Notes: a model not told the origin generated them from the sequence alone. A DNA stretch of 64,000 nt from Cryobacterium flavum (GCF_900103805.1 NZ_FNIB01000003.1:1-64000); one strand, 5' to 3'. Numbered from the stretch's first letter, positions 44,148 through 53,962 are shown. Translations and numbers: made by a program.

Positions 44148-45215
44148 CTACGCGTCGGCGCGGGTCTCGTTGGCAAACGTGGCCACGTCGATAACGAAAC
44201 GGTAGCGCACGTCGCTGCGGATAACACGCTCGTACGCTTCGTTCACCTGATCGACCGAGATGATCTCAATGTCGGCGCCGATTCCGTGAGCGGCACAGAA
44301 GTCGAGCATTTCCTGGGTCTGGCGGATGCCACCGATCTTGGAGGCGGCGATGGCGCGACGCTGGGCGGCGAGCCAGACCATCTTCACGCTGTCCGGTTCG
44401 GTGGGGATTCCAACGTGCACGAGCGTGCCGTTGAGGGCGAGCAGCTTGAGGTAGCCCTCCAGCTCGAGGTTTGCGGCCACGGTGTTCACGATGAGGTCGA
44501 AGTGGTTCTCGAGCTCGGTGAAGGTGGTCGGGTCGCTGGTGGCGTAGTAGTGATCTGCGCCGAAACGCAGCCCGTCTTCCTTCTTGCTGAGGGTCTGGCT
44601 GAGCACGGTGACCTCGGCGCCGAGTGCGTGGGCGATCTTCACACCCATGTGTCCGAGGCCGCCCATGCCCAGGATGGCAACCTTCTTGCCGGGGCCGGCT
44701 TTCCAGTTCACGAGAGGGGAGTAGAGCGTGATGCCGGCGCAGAGCAGGGGAGCGGCCTCGGAGAGCTCGATGCCGTCGGGGATGCCGAGCACGTAGTTCT
44801 CGTCAACAACGATCGCGGTGCTGTAGCCGCCGTTGGTGGGGGTGCCGTCGTGGTTGCGGTCGTTGTAGGTGCCGACCTCGCCTTTCAGGCAGTACTGTTC
44901 TTCGCCGGCGAGGCAGTTGGCGCACTCGCGGCAAGAGTCGACGAAGCAGCCGACGCCGACGCGGTCGCCCACCTGGTAGCGGGTGACGTCGCTGCCGACG
45001 GCGGAGACGATGCCGGCAATCTCGTGGCCGGGAACCATCGGGAACAGTCCCACGCCCCACTCGTCGCGAGCCTGGTGGATGTCGGAGTGGCAGATGCCGG
45101 CGAACTTGATGTCGATCGCCACGTCGTGGGCGCCGGGAGTGCGCAACTCGATTGTGGTGCGAACGAGGGGCTGGTTGGCCGCGGGGGCGGCGAGGGCAGG
45201 AATGGTGGTCGTCAT
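44148..45215 (-). CDS. zinc-dependent NAD(P) alcohol dehydrogenase
   Basis: A 355-aa medium-chain dehydrogenase/reductase. Catalytic zinc ligands in GICHSDIH and VPGHEIAG, structural zinc cysteines in [15 protein letters not shown], and Rossmann [17 protein letters not shown]. The pattern matches cinnamyl-alcohol/AdhC-YahK-like NADP enzymes that reduce aldehydes. A single gene; the upstream region contains AGAAAGA but no clear promoter. Confidence 0.9.
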   Translation of the reverse strand: MTTTIPALAAPAANQPLVRTTIELRTPGAHDVAIDIKFAGICHSDIHQARDEWGVGLFPMVPGHEIAGIVSAVGSDVTRYQVGDRVGVGCFVDSCRECANCLAGEEQYCLKGEVGTYNDRNHDGTPTNGGYSTAIVVDENYVLGIPDGIELSEAAPLLCAGITLYSPLVNWKAGPGKKVAILGMGGLGHMGVKIAHALGAEVTVLSQTLSKKEDGLRFGADHYYATSDPTTFTELENHFDLIVNTVAANLELEGYLKLLALNGTLVHVGIPTEPDSVKMVWLAAQRRAIAASKIGGIRQTQEMLDFCAAHGIGADIEIISVDQVNEAYERVIRSDVRYRFVIDVATFANETRADA

Positions 45216-45448
45216 AGAAAAATCTTTCTGTGCCGGTGGTGGAATGCGAGGGAACCCCGTGCCGTGGCACGTGTCGACGGTGACATCCGCTCAGCTAACG
45301 TTACGCGGTGCCACCGATCTGGTCGAGGCTGGAACGTGGCACTGTCTGACCTACCCACGGCATCCGTTGATCGCGCGGCCACGAACCGGGCGGGTGCAGG
45401 TACGATCCGAAGCCCGGTGCAGGCGTGAGTCCCCGTTACCGGGGCGCA

Positions 45449-45505
45449 TTGACACACGTTCACTTCACGACCTAGTATGGAATCGATTCCATGGAATCGA
45501 TTCCA
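45449..45505 (+). promoter_or_regulatory. rbs operon promoter with two tandem LacI-type operators
   Basis: A perfect -35 TTGACA (45449-45454) and a -10 TAGTAT (45473-45478) with an 18-bp spacer. Starting at the last base of the -10, two identical 14-bp palindromes TGGAATCGATTCCA (45478-45491 and 45492-45505) abut without a gap over the start site. Position and symmetry suit autorepression by the LacI-family protein encoded 23 nt downstream, relieved by ribose. Confidence 0.85.
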
Positions 45506-45527
45506 TAACCACAATGAGGTGAAGAAG

Positions 45528-46556
45528 ATGGCGGACATCACAATCAAGGACGTAGCCGCACTGGCTGGCGTTTCGGCGGCCACCGCTTCCCGCGTTCTCT
45601 CCGGCAACCCGGCCACCTCCCCCCAGTCGCGGGACAAGGTCGCCGCGGCAGTCATCGAGCTTGACTATCGGCCCAACGCCCAAGCCAGGGCCCTGCGCTC
45701 GACCCGCAGTGATTCCATCGGCCTGCTGGTACCCGACGTACGTAACCCGTTCTTCGCCGATCTCGCCCATACTGTCGAGCAAGCAGCCCTGTCCGAGGGC
45801 TATGTCACCCTGCTCGGCAACGCCAACGAGCAGAAGGAACAGCAGGACCGGTACCTGGATACGCTGATCTCTCGGCGGGTAGACGGCATCATCGTGGCGC
45901 CACTTGGCGACGGTGGCGGCAGCATCCGTTCCCTGATCGAGCGCGAGATTCCAACAGTCTTCGTGGACCGCACCATCGACGGTATCGACGTGCCGAGCGT
46001 GACCACCGATAGTGAGGTCGGCATCCGTCAGACTGTCCAACACCTCGCCGCCCTCGGGCACACCCGGATCGGCTACATCTCCGGCCCGCAGGCGACCTCA
46101 ACCGGCCGCGACCGGTTTGCAGCCTTCACGGCGGCCGTGGCCGACGCCGGTCTGAGCCAGGACCCCGACCTGGTGTACTTCGGAGACTTCCAGGCGGCGA
46201 GTGGCTCGGCCGGCCTGCACGCCTTGCTCGAGTTGCACGACCCGCCGACAGCCTTGCTCGCCGCGGACAGCCTGATGGCCGTCGGCGCGATTGCCATTCT
46301 GCACAAGTTAGGTCTGCGCATCGGAACGGACCTCGCGCTGGTCGCCTTCGACGACATCGAATGGTTTGCCCTGCTCGACCCGGCACTCAGCGTCATCTCC
46401 CACAGTGTTGAGGACATGGGCCGGATCGCCGTCGAAATGCTGCTTGAAGTCATCGCCGGGCACACCCCGGAATCGGTCGTGCTGCCCAGCGAACTCGTCA
46501 TCCGTGGCTCATCGTCGTTGCCCATCCTGCCCGCATCCAGCCGAAGGAAGAACTGA
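45528..46556 (+). CDS. rbsR: LacI-family repressor of the ribose operon
   Basis: 342 aa. An N-terminal LacI helix-turn-helix (IKDVAALAGVSAATASRVLS) and hinge (YRPNAQARALRS) are followed by a periplasmic-binding-protein-like sugar domain (IGLLVPDVRNPFFADLA, GRDRFAAFTAAVADAGL, VAFDDIEWFALL). ATG at 45528 with GAGGTGA upstream. First gene of rbsR-A-C-B-K-D, so ribose is the likely inducer. The palindromes at the promoter are its probable operators. Confidence 0.9.
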   Translation: MADITIKDVAALAGVSAATASRVLSGNPATSPQSRDKVAAAVIELDYRPNAQARALRSTRSDSIGLLVPDVRNPFFADLAHTVEQAALSEGYVTLLGNANEQKEQQDRYLDTLISRRVDGIIVAPLGDGGGSIRSLIEREIPTVFVDRTIDGIDVPSVTTDSEVGIRQTVQHLAALGHTRIGYISGPQATSTGRDRFAAFTAAVADAGLSQDPDLVYFGDFQAASGSAGLHALLELHDPPTALLAADSLMAVGAIAILHKLGLRIGTDLALVAFDDIEWFALLDPALSVISHSVEDMGRIAVEMLLEVIAGHTPESVVLPSELVIRGSSSLPILPASSRRKN

Positions 46557-46557
46557 C

Positions 46558-48072
46558 ATGACTCAACAACCACTGCTGACCCTGCAAAATGTGGGCAAGG
46601 TCTTTGGACCCGTCACGGTCATCCACGACGTCACGGTCAGTGTCTACCCCGGCCAGGTTCAGGTATTGCTCGGGGAGAACGGTGCCGGAAAGTCCACGCT
46701 GATCAAGATGATGGCGGGTGTCTACCAGCCGGACTCAGGCCACATCGTCGTTGATGGCAGAACGGTCACCCTGCCAAACACCCGCGCGGCTGAGGCGCTG
46801 GGTATCGCCACGATCCACCAGGAACTGAACCTGGTGGCCACCATGAGCATTGCCGAGAACGTCATGCTCGGGCGGATGCCGACCAGGCACGGTCTCGTAG
46901 ACCGTCGCGCCCTGCGCCAGCAGGCCCGAGCCGCGCTGGCCTTGATCGGCCTGGATATCGACGTCGACATTCTGGTGGGTGAGCTGGGCATCGCCCGGCA
47001 GCAGCTGGTCGAGATCGCCAAGGCGCTGAGCATCAACGCCCGCATTCTCATCCTCGACGAGCCCACCGCTGCACTGACCCGCCACGAAACCGAAAACCTG
47101 TTCGCGGTCATGGCCGACCTGCGCCAGCGGGGCGTCGGCATGCTCTTCATCAGCCACCACCTCGACGAGATCGCCGAGGTCGGTGACACCGTCACCGTGC
47201 TGCGCGACGGCGAATTCATCGCGGAGGTTCCGGCCTCCACCTCCGAAGACGAACTCGTGAAGCTGATGGTCGGCCGCGGCATTGAGGACCAGTTTCCGCG
47301 GGTGCCTGAAAACCTGAGTCAGGCCGCGGAGGTGCTCATCGTGGAGAATCTCACGTCGACCGGGCTGTTCAGTGACATCAGCTTCACCGTCAAGGCGGGC
47401 GAAGTGCTCGGCATCGCGGGCCTGGTTGGCGCGGGGCGCACAGAACTCATCCGGGCCATCGCTGGCGCCGACCGATACGCCTCCGGCACGGTCGCCGTGC
47501 GCGGCCAGCATCTGCCGAAGGGCAGCATCAAGGCCGCGATCGCGGCGGGTATCGGGCACGTGCCGGAGGACCGCAAGGGACAGGGGCTGGTGCTCGACGC
47601 ATCCGTCAATAACAATCTCGGCTACGCCACCCTTGCGTCCACCGCGAAGCTGGGACTGGTCGACTTTGCCGGCCAGCGCAGCCGGGCAACCGCGGTCGCG
47701 AAGAGACTGCGCATCCGCATGCACACCATCGACCAGCCGATCGGCGCACTCTCCGGCGGCAACCAGCAGAAGGCGGTCTTCGGCCGCTGGATCATCGCCG
47801 CCTCGACGATCTTGCTGCTCGACGAGCCAACGCGCGGTGTGGACGTGGGTGCCAAAGTCGAGATCTACGAACTGATGAACACGATCACGGCGGCCGGGGG
47901 AGCGATTCTCATGGTGTCCAGCGAACTGCCCGAGATCCTCGGCATGAGCGACCGCATCCTGGTGATGCGCGACGGCCGCATCGCCGGCGAGCTCAGCGCC
48001 GCCGAGGCAACCCAAGACGCAGTCATGACACTCGCTGCCCGCGATGTCGACGAGACGCACGAACAGAGATAG
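46558..48072 (+). CDS. rbsA: ribose ABC transporter ATP-binding protein RbsA
   Basis: 504 aa with two nucleotide-binding domains. First Walker A GENGAGKST with Walker B ILILDEPTAALT; second domain with the degenerate GLVGAGRTE, signature LSGGNQQKAVFGRW and LLLDEPTRGVDVGAK, as is typical for carbohydrate transporters of the CUT2 class. The ATG follows the rbsR stop by one nucleotide, with GAAGGAAG upstream. Confidence 0.93.
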   Translation: MTQQPLLTLQNVGKVFGPVTVIHDVTVSVYPGQVQVLLGENGAGKSTLIKMMAGVYQPDSGHIVVDGRTVTLPNTRAAEALGIATIHQELNLVATMSIAENVMLGRMPTRHGLVDRRALRQQARAALALIGLDIDVDILVGELGIARQQLVEIAKALSINARILILDEPTAALTRHETENLFAVMADLRQRGVGMLFISHHLDEIAEVGDTVTVLRDGEFIAEVPASTSEDELVKLMVGRGIEDQFPRVPENLSQAAEVLIVENLTSTGLFSDISFTVKAGEVLGIAGLVGAGRTELIRAIAGADRYASGTVAVRGQHLPKGSIKAAIAAGIGHVPEDRKGQGLVLDASVNNNLGYATLASTAKLGLVDFAGQRSRATAVAKRLRIRMHTIDQPIGALSGGNQQKAVFGRWIIAASTILLLDEPTRGVDVGAKVEIYELMNTITAAGGAILMVSSELPEILGMSDRILVMRDGRIAGELSAAEATQDAVMTLAARDVDETHEQR

Positions 48073-48082
48073 GCAAACCATC

Positions 48083-49054
48083 ATGTCCACCACCACCCTG
48101 CCGACGCCGCGCCGCGGTATCGACTACAAGAAGTTTCTCGCCAACAACGGCGCCCTGGTCGGTCTCGTCGTTCTCTGCCTCGCCCTCTTCATCGCAACCC
48201 CGGACTTTCTGACCGGGCCGAACCTGCTCAACATCGGTATCCAGGTCTCCACCGTGGCCGTGCTGGCCTTCGGAATGACCTTCGTCATCGTGGCCGGCGG
48301 GATCGACCTTTCCGTCGGCAGCGTGGCGGCACTGTCGGCCATGTCCTCCGGCTGGATGTTCGCCAGTGCCGGCCTTCCAGGCTGGCTCGCCCTCGTGGGC
48401 GGTCTGGTCGTCGGAGCGCTCGCCGGAGTTATCAACGGTTTGGCCAACGCCTACGGAAAGCTGCCGTCCTTCATCGCCACCCTCGCCATGCTCAGCGTGG
48501 CCCGCGGACTGACCCTGGTGATCTCCGACGGCCGGCCGATTAAGACCGCACCCGAGGTTTCCTTTCTCGGCGGCAACCTCGGACCGGTGCCGATGCCGAT
48601 CGTCATTCTCGTGATCGCCGCCCTGGCCGCCTCGTTCGTGCTCAACCGCACCGTGATTGGCCGTTCGATGTATGCCGTCGGCGGCAACGCAGAAGCCGCC
48701 CGACTCTCGGGTCTGCCGGTCAAGCGCATCCTCGTCACCGTCTTCGCCCTAGCCGGGCTCTTCGCCGCCCTCGCCGGGCTGCTGCTCGCCGGGCGCCTCG
48801 ACTCCGCGCAGCCCCAGGCCGCCGCCGGCTACGAACTCGACGCCATTGCGGCCGTCGTGATCGGCGGAGCCTCGCTCTCCGGAGGCCTCGGCAGAATCTC
48901 GGGCACCCTCGTGGGAGCCCTGGTTTTGGTCGTCATTCGCAACGGCCTGAACCTGCTCAACGTCACCTCGTTCTGGCAGCAGGTCGTGATCGGCCTCGTG
49001 ATCGCCCTGGCCGTTGGTATCGACGTGCTGCGCCGCAAGTCCCGCAACAGCTGA
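48083..49054 (+). CDS. rbsC: ribose ABC transporter permease RbsC
   Basis: A 323-aa permease of the CUT2 family with ~8-10 transmembrane helices. Signature stretches FVIVAGGIDLSVGSVAALSA, YAVGGNAEAARLSGLPVKR and VVIGGASLSGGLGRISGTL are diagnostic. ATG 10 nt after rbsA. A frame starting at 48044 inside rbsA is not needed. Confidence 0.93.
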   Translation: MSTTTLPTPRRGIDYKKFLANNGALVGLVVLCLALFIATPDFLTGPNLLNIGIQVSTVAVLAFGMTFVIVAGGIDLSVGSVAALSAMSSGWMFASAGLPGWLALVGGLVVGALAGVINGLANAYGKLPSFIATLAMLSVARGLTLVISDGRPIKTAPEVSFLGGNLGPVPMPIVILVIAALAASFVLNRTVIGRSMYAVGGNAEAARLSGLPVKRILVTVFALAGLFAALAGLLLAGRLDSAQPQAAAGYELDAIAAVVIGGASLSGGLGRISGTLVGALVLVVIRNGLNLLNVTSFWQQVVIGLVIALAVGIDVLRRKSRNS

Positions 49055-49109
49055 CCCACCAGCTGTCAGCAAACTTTCCCCTCCAACCGCCTCATCCAAA
49101 GGAAAACCA

Positions 49110-50054
49110 ATGAAGTCATCCTCTTTCCTCAAAATCGCGGCAGTGACCGCAACAGCAGCCTTGATCCTGGTGGGAACCACCGCCTGTGGCCGCGGCGGCG
49201 GCGCTGAGGCCTCCGGCGATAAAATCGTCATGGCCATTTCCACCCTGAACAACCCGTTCTTCGTGGAACTGCGCGACGGCGCGGAGGCTGCAGCCAAGGA
49301 AGCCGGAGTGCAGCTGAGCATCGTTGATGCCCAGAACGACTCGGCTACGCAGGCCAACCAGCTCGCCACTGCTGCCTCGAGCGGTGCCAAGGCCGTCATC
49401 GTGAATCCGGTGGACTCGGATGCTGCCGCCTCGGCAGTGGATGCCTTGATCACCGCCGGAATTCCGGTCATCGGAGTCGACCGCACCGTCACCGACGTTG
49501 ACCTCGCGTCGCTCGTCGCCAGCGACAACGTCGCCGGCGGTCGTCAGGCAGCCGACGAACTGGCCAAGTCCATGGGCGAAACGGGCACCGTCATCCACTT
49601 GCAAGGCGTAGCGGGAACGTCAGCCAGCCGGGAGCGCGGCGCCGGCTTCGACGAGGGCCTGAAGGCCTACCCCGACATCACCGTTGTCGCCACGCAGACG
49701 GCCAACTTCGACCGCGCCGCCGCGCTGGATGTCACGACCAACCTGCTGCAGGCCAACCCGGGCGTCACTGGTCTATTCGCCGAAAACGATGAAATGGCCC
49801 TCGGCGCCATCCAGGCGCTGGGCGACAAGGCCGGCTCCGAGGTCTTCGTTGTCGGCTTCGACGGCACGACCGACGGACTCGACGCCATCAAGGCGGGCAC
49901 CATGGTCGCGACCATCGCGCAGCAGCCGGCCGAACTCGGCAAGCTTGCCGTCGAATTCGCCATCAAGGCCATCAAGGGCGAGACGATCGCGAAGACCGTT
50001 CCGGTCGAGGTCGTCTCCGTCACCAAGACGAATGTCGGCGACTTCGCCAAGTGA
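49110..50054 (+). CDS. rbsB: ribose-binding lipoprotein RbsB
   Basis: 314 aa. Signal peptide with a lipobox ending VGTTAC (lipidated Cys at about residue 26), then a periplasmic-binding-protein fold: KIVMAISTLNNPFFVELRDG, AVIVNPVDSDAAASAVDALI, PVIGVDRTV and VVGFDGTTDGLDAI. Captures ribose outside the cell for RbsAC. AAAGGAAA upstream of the ATG; the stop overlaps the rbsK start by 4 nt. Confidence 0.93.
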   Translation: MKSSSFLKIAAVTATAALILVGTTACGRGGGAEASGDKIVMAISTLNNPFFVELRDGAEAAAKEAGVQLSIVDAQNDSATQANQLATAASSGAKAVIVNPVDSDAAASAVDALITAGIPVIGVDRTVTDVDLASLVASDNVAGGRQAADELAKSMGETGTVIHLQGVAGTSASRERGAGFDEGLKAYPDITVVATQTANFDRAAALDVTTNLLQANPGVTGLFAENDEMALGAIQALGDKAGSEVFVVGFDGTTDGLDAIKAGTMVATIAQQPAELGKLAVEFAIKAIKGETIAKTVPVEVVSVTKTNVGDFAK

Positions 50055-50995
50055 GTCACCTCGTCAATACGGCCCTCACCACGCCCGGTTCGGTCGTTGT
50101 CGTGGGATCCATCAACGTCGATCAGCTGATCCGCGTGCAACGCCACCCGAAGCCGGGCGAGACCCTCATCGGAACATCGATGGAGTTCTTGCCCGGCGGC
50201 AAGGGGGCCAACCAGGCCGTGGCGGCGGCCCAGCTCGGTGCCAGCGTGCGCCTGGTCGGTGCGGTCGGTCGGGATTCGCAGGCCACCGTCGCCAGTGCGA
50301 TCCTGACCAGCGCCGGTGTCGACCAGTCGGCCGTGCGAACGGTCGACGAACCCACTGGGTTGGCTCTGGTCAGCGTGGATGATCACGGTGAGAACACGAT
50401 CGTGGTCATCCCCGGTGCCAATGCACTCATGGGCGCCGAGGCCGTTCAGGCCAGCGCGGGCATCATCGCCGCCGCTGCTGTAGTGGTTTTGCAGGGTGAG
50501 ATTCCGGCCGACGGAATCGCCGAGGCGGCGCGGCGGGCCACGGGACGGGTGGTACTGAATCTGGCTCCGGTGATCGAACTGGATGCTGACACGATTCGGC
50601 GGGCCGACCCGCTGGTCGTCAACGAGCACGAGGCTGCCCTCGTGCTCGCACAACTGGCACCCCACCGCGGTGTCCCCACCGAGGATGCCGAGTTGGTGAG
50701 CCGGCTGCTGGAGGTGGGCGTCGCATCCGTTGTTCTGACGCTCGGCGCGAAGGGTGCTATCTGCGCCGACCGGGAGGGTACCAACGCCGTGGCGTCCCCG
50801 ACAGTTGTCGCCGTTGATAGTGCGGGTGCTGGCGATGCGTTCGTGGGAGCGCTGAGCGCGCAGTTGGCCGCGGGCGTGAGCCTTCTTCAGGCCGTTCGCC
50901 TGGCCGTGCGGGTCGGGGCGTTCGCGGTGCAGAGCCGCGGAACGCAGACCTCGTATCCGACAGTGGCGAACGTGCTGCCGACGGTGAACGCATGA
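50051..50995 (+). CDS. rbsK: ribokinase
   Basis: A 314-aa PfkB-family kinase forming ribose 5-phosphate. GSINVDQLIRV near the N-terminus, LPGGKGANQAVAAAQLGA for sugar binding, and the C-terminal catalytic block VAVDSAGAGDAFVGALSAQL with the base Asp in GAGDAF. GTG start in a GTGA overlap with rbsB; ATGA overlap with rbsD. Confidence 0.94.
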   Translation: MSHLVNTALTTPGSVVVVGSINVDQLIRVQRHPKPGETLIGTSMEFLPGGKGANQAVAAAQLGASVRLVGAVGRDSQATVASAILTSAGVDQSAVRTVDEPTGLALVSVDDHGENTIVVIPGANALMGAEAVQASAGIIAAAAVVVLQGEIPADGIAEAARRATGRVVLNLAPVIELDADTIRRADPLVVNEHEAALVLAQLAPHRGVPTEDAELVSRLLEVGVASVVLTLGAKGAICADREGTNAVASPTVVAVDSAGAGDAFVGALSAQLAAGVSLLQAVRLAVRVGAFAVQSRGTQTSYPTVANVLPTVNA

Positions 50996-51375
50996 AGAAG
51001 CGGGGCATTCTGAACGCTGATCTGTCGGGGGCCCTGGCCCGGCTCGGTCACACGGATGTCATTCTGCTCGCGGATTGTGGCCTGCCGATCCCGCGCGGGG
51101 TTGCCGTGATCGACCTGGCTCTGGTGCACGGTATTCCGCGGTTCGAACAGGTTCTCGACGCCCTGCTCGATGAGATGGTGTTCCAGGGGTGCGTCGCGGC
51201 GGAGGAAGCCAAAACCGCCCCCGCTGGAGCCTGGCTGGCCGAACGATTCAACGAAATCGAGTACATCAGCCACGCGGATTTGAAGGCGTTCTCCGCTACC
51301 GCGAAGCTGTTCATTCGCACCGGGGAGGCCACACCGTTCGCCAATGCGGCGCTCGTCTGCGGAGTGTCGTTCTGA
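50992..51375 (+). CDS. rbsD: D-ribose pyranase RbsD
   Basis: A 127-aa RbsD/FucU-family mutarotase converting beta-pyranose to beta-furanose ribose for RbsK. It contains ALARLGHTDVILLADCGLPI, with the conserved His and Asp, and HADLKAFSATAKLFIRTGEATPFAN, the typical C-terminus. It is the last gene of the operon; no clear terminator follows within 150 nt. Confidence 0.93.
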   Translation: MKKRGILNADLSGALARLGHTDVILLADCGLPIPRGVAVIDLALVHGIPRFEQVLDALLDEMVFQGCVAAEEAKTAPAGAWLAERFNEIEYISHADLKAFSATAKLFIRTGEATPFANAALVCGVSF

Positions 51376-51538
51376 GAGCGGCCATCTCCTTCGTCCCGGA
51401 TTCGAATGGCACATTCTCGGGCTACTGCAGGCGATCGTCTGGCCGCTGTTCTGAGATCGCCCTGTTCTGAGAGCCGCAGGGAAAGATCTGTGATACTTTT
51501 CGTGCGCGGGGGATCTTCGGGTGTGTAACGCTAGGGGC

Positions 51539-51961
51539 ATGGATCTTGAGGTGTCGCCGGCGCTGACGATTCCAGAGCGCGAACTCGGCTGGCGGTTCTC
51601 TCGGTCGTCGGGCCCGGGCGGCCAGCACGTGAATACCTCTGACAGCCGCGTCGAGCTGTTCTGGAACGTCGCCGAGTCGAGCGTGCTCTCCGACGACGAG
51701 CGGATGCTGCTGCTCACCCGGCTCGGGCACCGTCTCGTTTCCGGCGTGGTCACCATCGCAGCCAGCGAGCAGCGCTCCCAGCTGCGCAATCGCGAGATCG
51801 CCCTGCGCAAGCTGGCCGACCTGGTGACCGCCGCGCTGGCCGCGGAACCGGCCGCGCGCCGCGCGACCAAACCCACGCGGGGTTCGGCCCGGCGGCACCT
51901 TGCGGTCAAGCAGCAGCGCTCAGCGACGAAACGCAACCGGCAGCGGCCCGCGGCCGACTAG
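51539..51961 (+). CDS. arfB: ribosome-rescue peptidyl-tRNA hydrolase ArfB (YaeJ)
   Basis: 140 aa. The release-factor-like GGQ motif lies in SRSSGPGGQHVNTSDSRVEL, and the basic C-terminal tail (GSARRHLAVKQQRSATKRNR) enters the mRNA channel of stalled ribosomes. The size and domain set match ArfB rather than a full release factor. Start at the ATG 51539; AGGGG lies just upstream but very close. Confidence 0.9.
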   Translation: MDLEVSPALTIPERELGWRFSRSSGPGGQHVNTSDSRVELFWNVAESSVLSDDERMLLLTRLGHRLVSGVVTIAASEQRSQLRNREIALRKLADLVTAALAAEPAARRATKPTRGSARRHLAVKQQRSATKRNRQRPAAD

Positions 51962-51993
51962 GGATGGGGCGCAGTATCCTTTCTCGGTGAGAC

Positions 51994-53880
51994 CTACCGA
52001 ACCAGCAGCATCTGCCGAAAGTATGCGGCCAGGTCAGCGGTAGCGGTCAGCGGCAGCACGTGCGCGACGTACTGGTCGGGGCGCACGATCACGACGGCGC
52101 CGCTTCTGTTGATGCCGCGCTGCTCGAAGATGTCGTGCGTCGGGTCGGCGGCGTAGACCTTCTCGTAGTCGATCAACCCGAACGGGCCGGTTTTCGGCAG
52201 GAACGCCGGGTCGACCTGGCCGAGGTTCACCTCGGTGTGCGCCTCCTGGTAGATCACCTTCACGTCGAAGACGCTGTCAATGTCGGTGCCGGCTGGAGTG
52301 TGGGCGAGCAGGGGGGAATCGTCAGCGGTGCGCATCCACTCGGCCCAGGCGGTGAGCGCGGAGCTGTTGGCAGCGTCAGCGAACGCGTAGAGGCGCCAGC
52401 GGCCGTCGGCGCGGTGGTGGTGGCCGAGCTCGACCGGGTTGGCGTCGGCGACGCGCACCACCGGAGCTGACTTGAAACGCTTTCCGATGGGAAAACCGGT
52501 GGCGAGCGCCTGATGGGTTGCTTCACCAATCAGCATCGACGGCGGGTATTGGGTCATGAAGCCGGCCGGAAATTCCGCCGTCTGGGTGTAGAAGTCCTCG
52601 AGCGGCACCTTGAGGTCTTCGGGCTTGGCGGCCATCAGTGAAGACCACTCCTTGTCGAAGTCGATCAGGTTCTTGGCGATGACCTGGCGCTCCGCGGAAT
52701 ACGTGCTGAGAAGTGTCTCGGGGCTGCGACCGTCGAGCACGTAGCCGAGCTTCCAACCGAGGTTGAAACCGTCCTGCATGGAGACGTTCATGCCTTGGCC
52801 CGCCTTGGCGCTGTGCGTGTGGCAGGCGTCACCCATGATGAAGACGCGCGGCGAGCGGATGCCGATCTCCTCGGGCAGTACGTCGTCGAAGCGGTCGGTG
52901 AGGCGGTGGGCGACCTCGTAGACGCTGTGCCAGGCCACGTTTTTCACGTCGAGTGTGTACGGGTGCAGAATCTCGTTCGCCTTCAGGATGATCTCGTCGA
53001 TCGTCGTCGTGCGCACGGCGCCGTTGTCATCGGGGGCGACTTCGCCGAGGTCGACGTACATGCGGAACAGATAGCCGCCCTCGCGCGGAATGTGCAGGAT
53101 GCTTCCGTTAGCCCCCTGGATGGCGCACTTGGTGCGAATGTCGGGAAAGTCGGTGACGGCCAGCACATCCATGACTCCCCAGGCGTGGAAGGCCTGGTCG
53201 CCAGCGAGGGTGCAGCCGATCGAATCGCGCACGCCGCTGCGGGCACCGTCGGCGCCGACCACGTACTTGGCGTGAACGATGCGCTCCTGACCCTTCTTGG
53301 GGCCGGTGGTGTGTACGAGCGTCACCGCGACAGGGTAGTCGCCCACGCTGTTGGTTTCACGCGTGGTGTTGGTCAGGCTGACAAACTCGTAGCCGAAGTC
53401 CGGCACCATGCGGGTAGGCGAATTCGCCATGACCTCGGCGAAGTAGTCGAGCACGCGCGCCTGGTTGACAATGAGGTGCGGAAACTCGCTGATGCCGGTG
53501 GGATCATCGATGGCGCGGGCGGTGCGAATGATGTTGGCCGGGTTGGTGGCGTCTGGCTTCCAGAACGCCATCTCGGTGATGCGGTACGCCTCGGCGATGA
53601 TGCGCTCGGCAAAGCCGAACGCCTGAAAAGTCTCGACGCTGCGGGCCTGGATACCGTCGGCCTGCCCGATCGCGAGACGCTCACCGCGGCGCTCCACGAT
53701 GCGGGTGGTGATACCGGGAAATTGGGAGAGCTGGGCGGCGGTGATCATGCCGGCCGGGCCCGTTCCCACAATGAGAACGTCGACGGTGTCGGGGAGTTCG
53801 TCGGGGCGATCGATGCCGACTCCGGCCGCATCCTGGGTGCGCGGATCGGTGGACACGTATCCGTGGTGGTGAAACTGCAC
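51994..53880 (-). CDS. FAD-dependent aromatic monooxygenase (phenol 2-/3-hydroxybenzoate 4-monooxygenase type)
   Basis: 628 aa from the GTG at 53880 (GAGGA 6 nt upstream); a frame start at 53922 is less supported. GxGxxG VLIVGTGPAGMITAAQL for FAD, YVVGADGARSGVRDSIG with the DG motif, and GDACHTHSAKAGQGMNVSMQ as the second FAD motif. A C-terminal thioredoxin-like dimerisation region (RWRLYAFAD..., residues ~480-625) is characteristic of the phenol hydroxylase group. No ring-cleavage genes are adjacent. A palindromic operator lies 58 nt upstream. Confidence 0.88.
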   Translation of the reverse strand: MQFHHHGYVSTDPRTQDAAGVGIDRPDELPDTVDVLIVGTGPAGMITAAQLSQFPGITTRIVERRGERLAIGQADGIQARSVETFQAFGFAERIIAEAYRITEMAFWKPDATNPANIIRTARAIDDPTGISEFPHLIVNQARVLDYFAEVMANSPTRMVPDFGYEFVSLTNTTRETNSVGDYPVAVTLVHTTGPKKGQERIVHAKYVVGADGARSGVRDSIGCTLAGDQAFHAWGVMDVLAVTDFPDIRTKCAIQGANGSILHIPREGGYLFRMYVDLGEVAPDDNGAVRTTTIDEIILKANEILHPYTLDVKNVAWHSVYEVAHRLTDRFDDVLPEEIGIRSPRVFIMGDACHTHSAKAGQGMNVSMQDGFNLGWKLGYVLDGRSPETLLSTYSAERQVIAKNLIDFDKEWSSLMAAKPEDLKVPLEDFYTQTAEFPAGFMTQYPPSMLIGEATHQALATGFPIGKRFKSAPVVRVADANPVELGHHHRADGRWRLYAFADAANSSALTAWAEWMRTADDSPLLAHTPAGTDIDSVFDVKVIYQEAHTEVNLGQVDPAFLPKTGPFGLIDYEKVYAADPTHDIFEQRGINRSGAVVIVRPDQYVAHVLPLTATADLAAYFRQMLLVR

Positions 53881-53937
53881 GGCTTCCTCACTTCTCTGTG
53901 TGGTTAAAACGAGTGTGGCCACTTACGACCCTGTTCG

Positions 53938-53962
53938 ATAATAGAACGCGGTGTTCTATTAT
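53938..53962 (-). promoter_or_regulatory. 25-bp inverted repeat operator upstream of the monooxygenase
   Basis: Perfect 10-bp arms ATAATAGAAC (53938-53947) and GTTCTATTAT (53953-53962) with a 5-bp spacer GCGGT. The AT-rich setting 60-80 nt before the GTG start suggests the promoter, and the symmetry fits a TetR-, MarR- or FadR-like regulator. No regulator gene is adjacent. Confidence 0.6.

Noticed and set aside
52795-53907. 370-codon plus-strand frame
   Set aside because: Antisense shadow of the FAD monooxygenase, with no start signal or domain.
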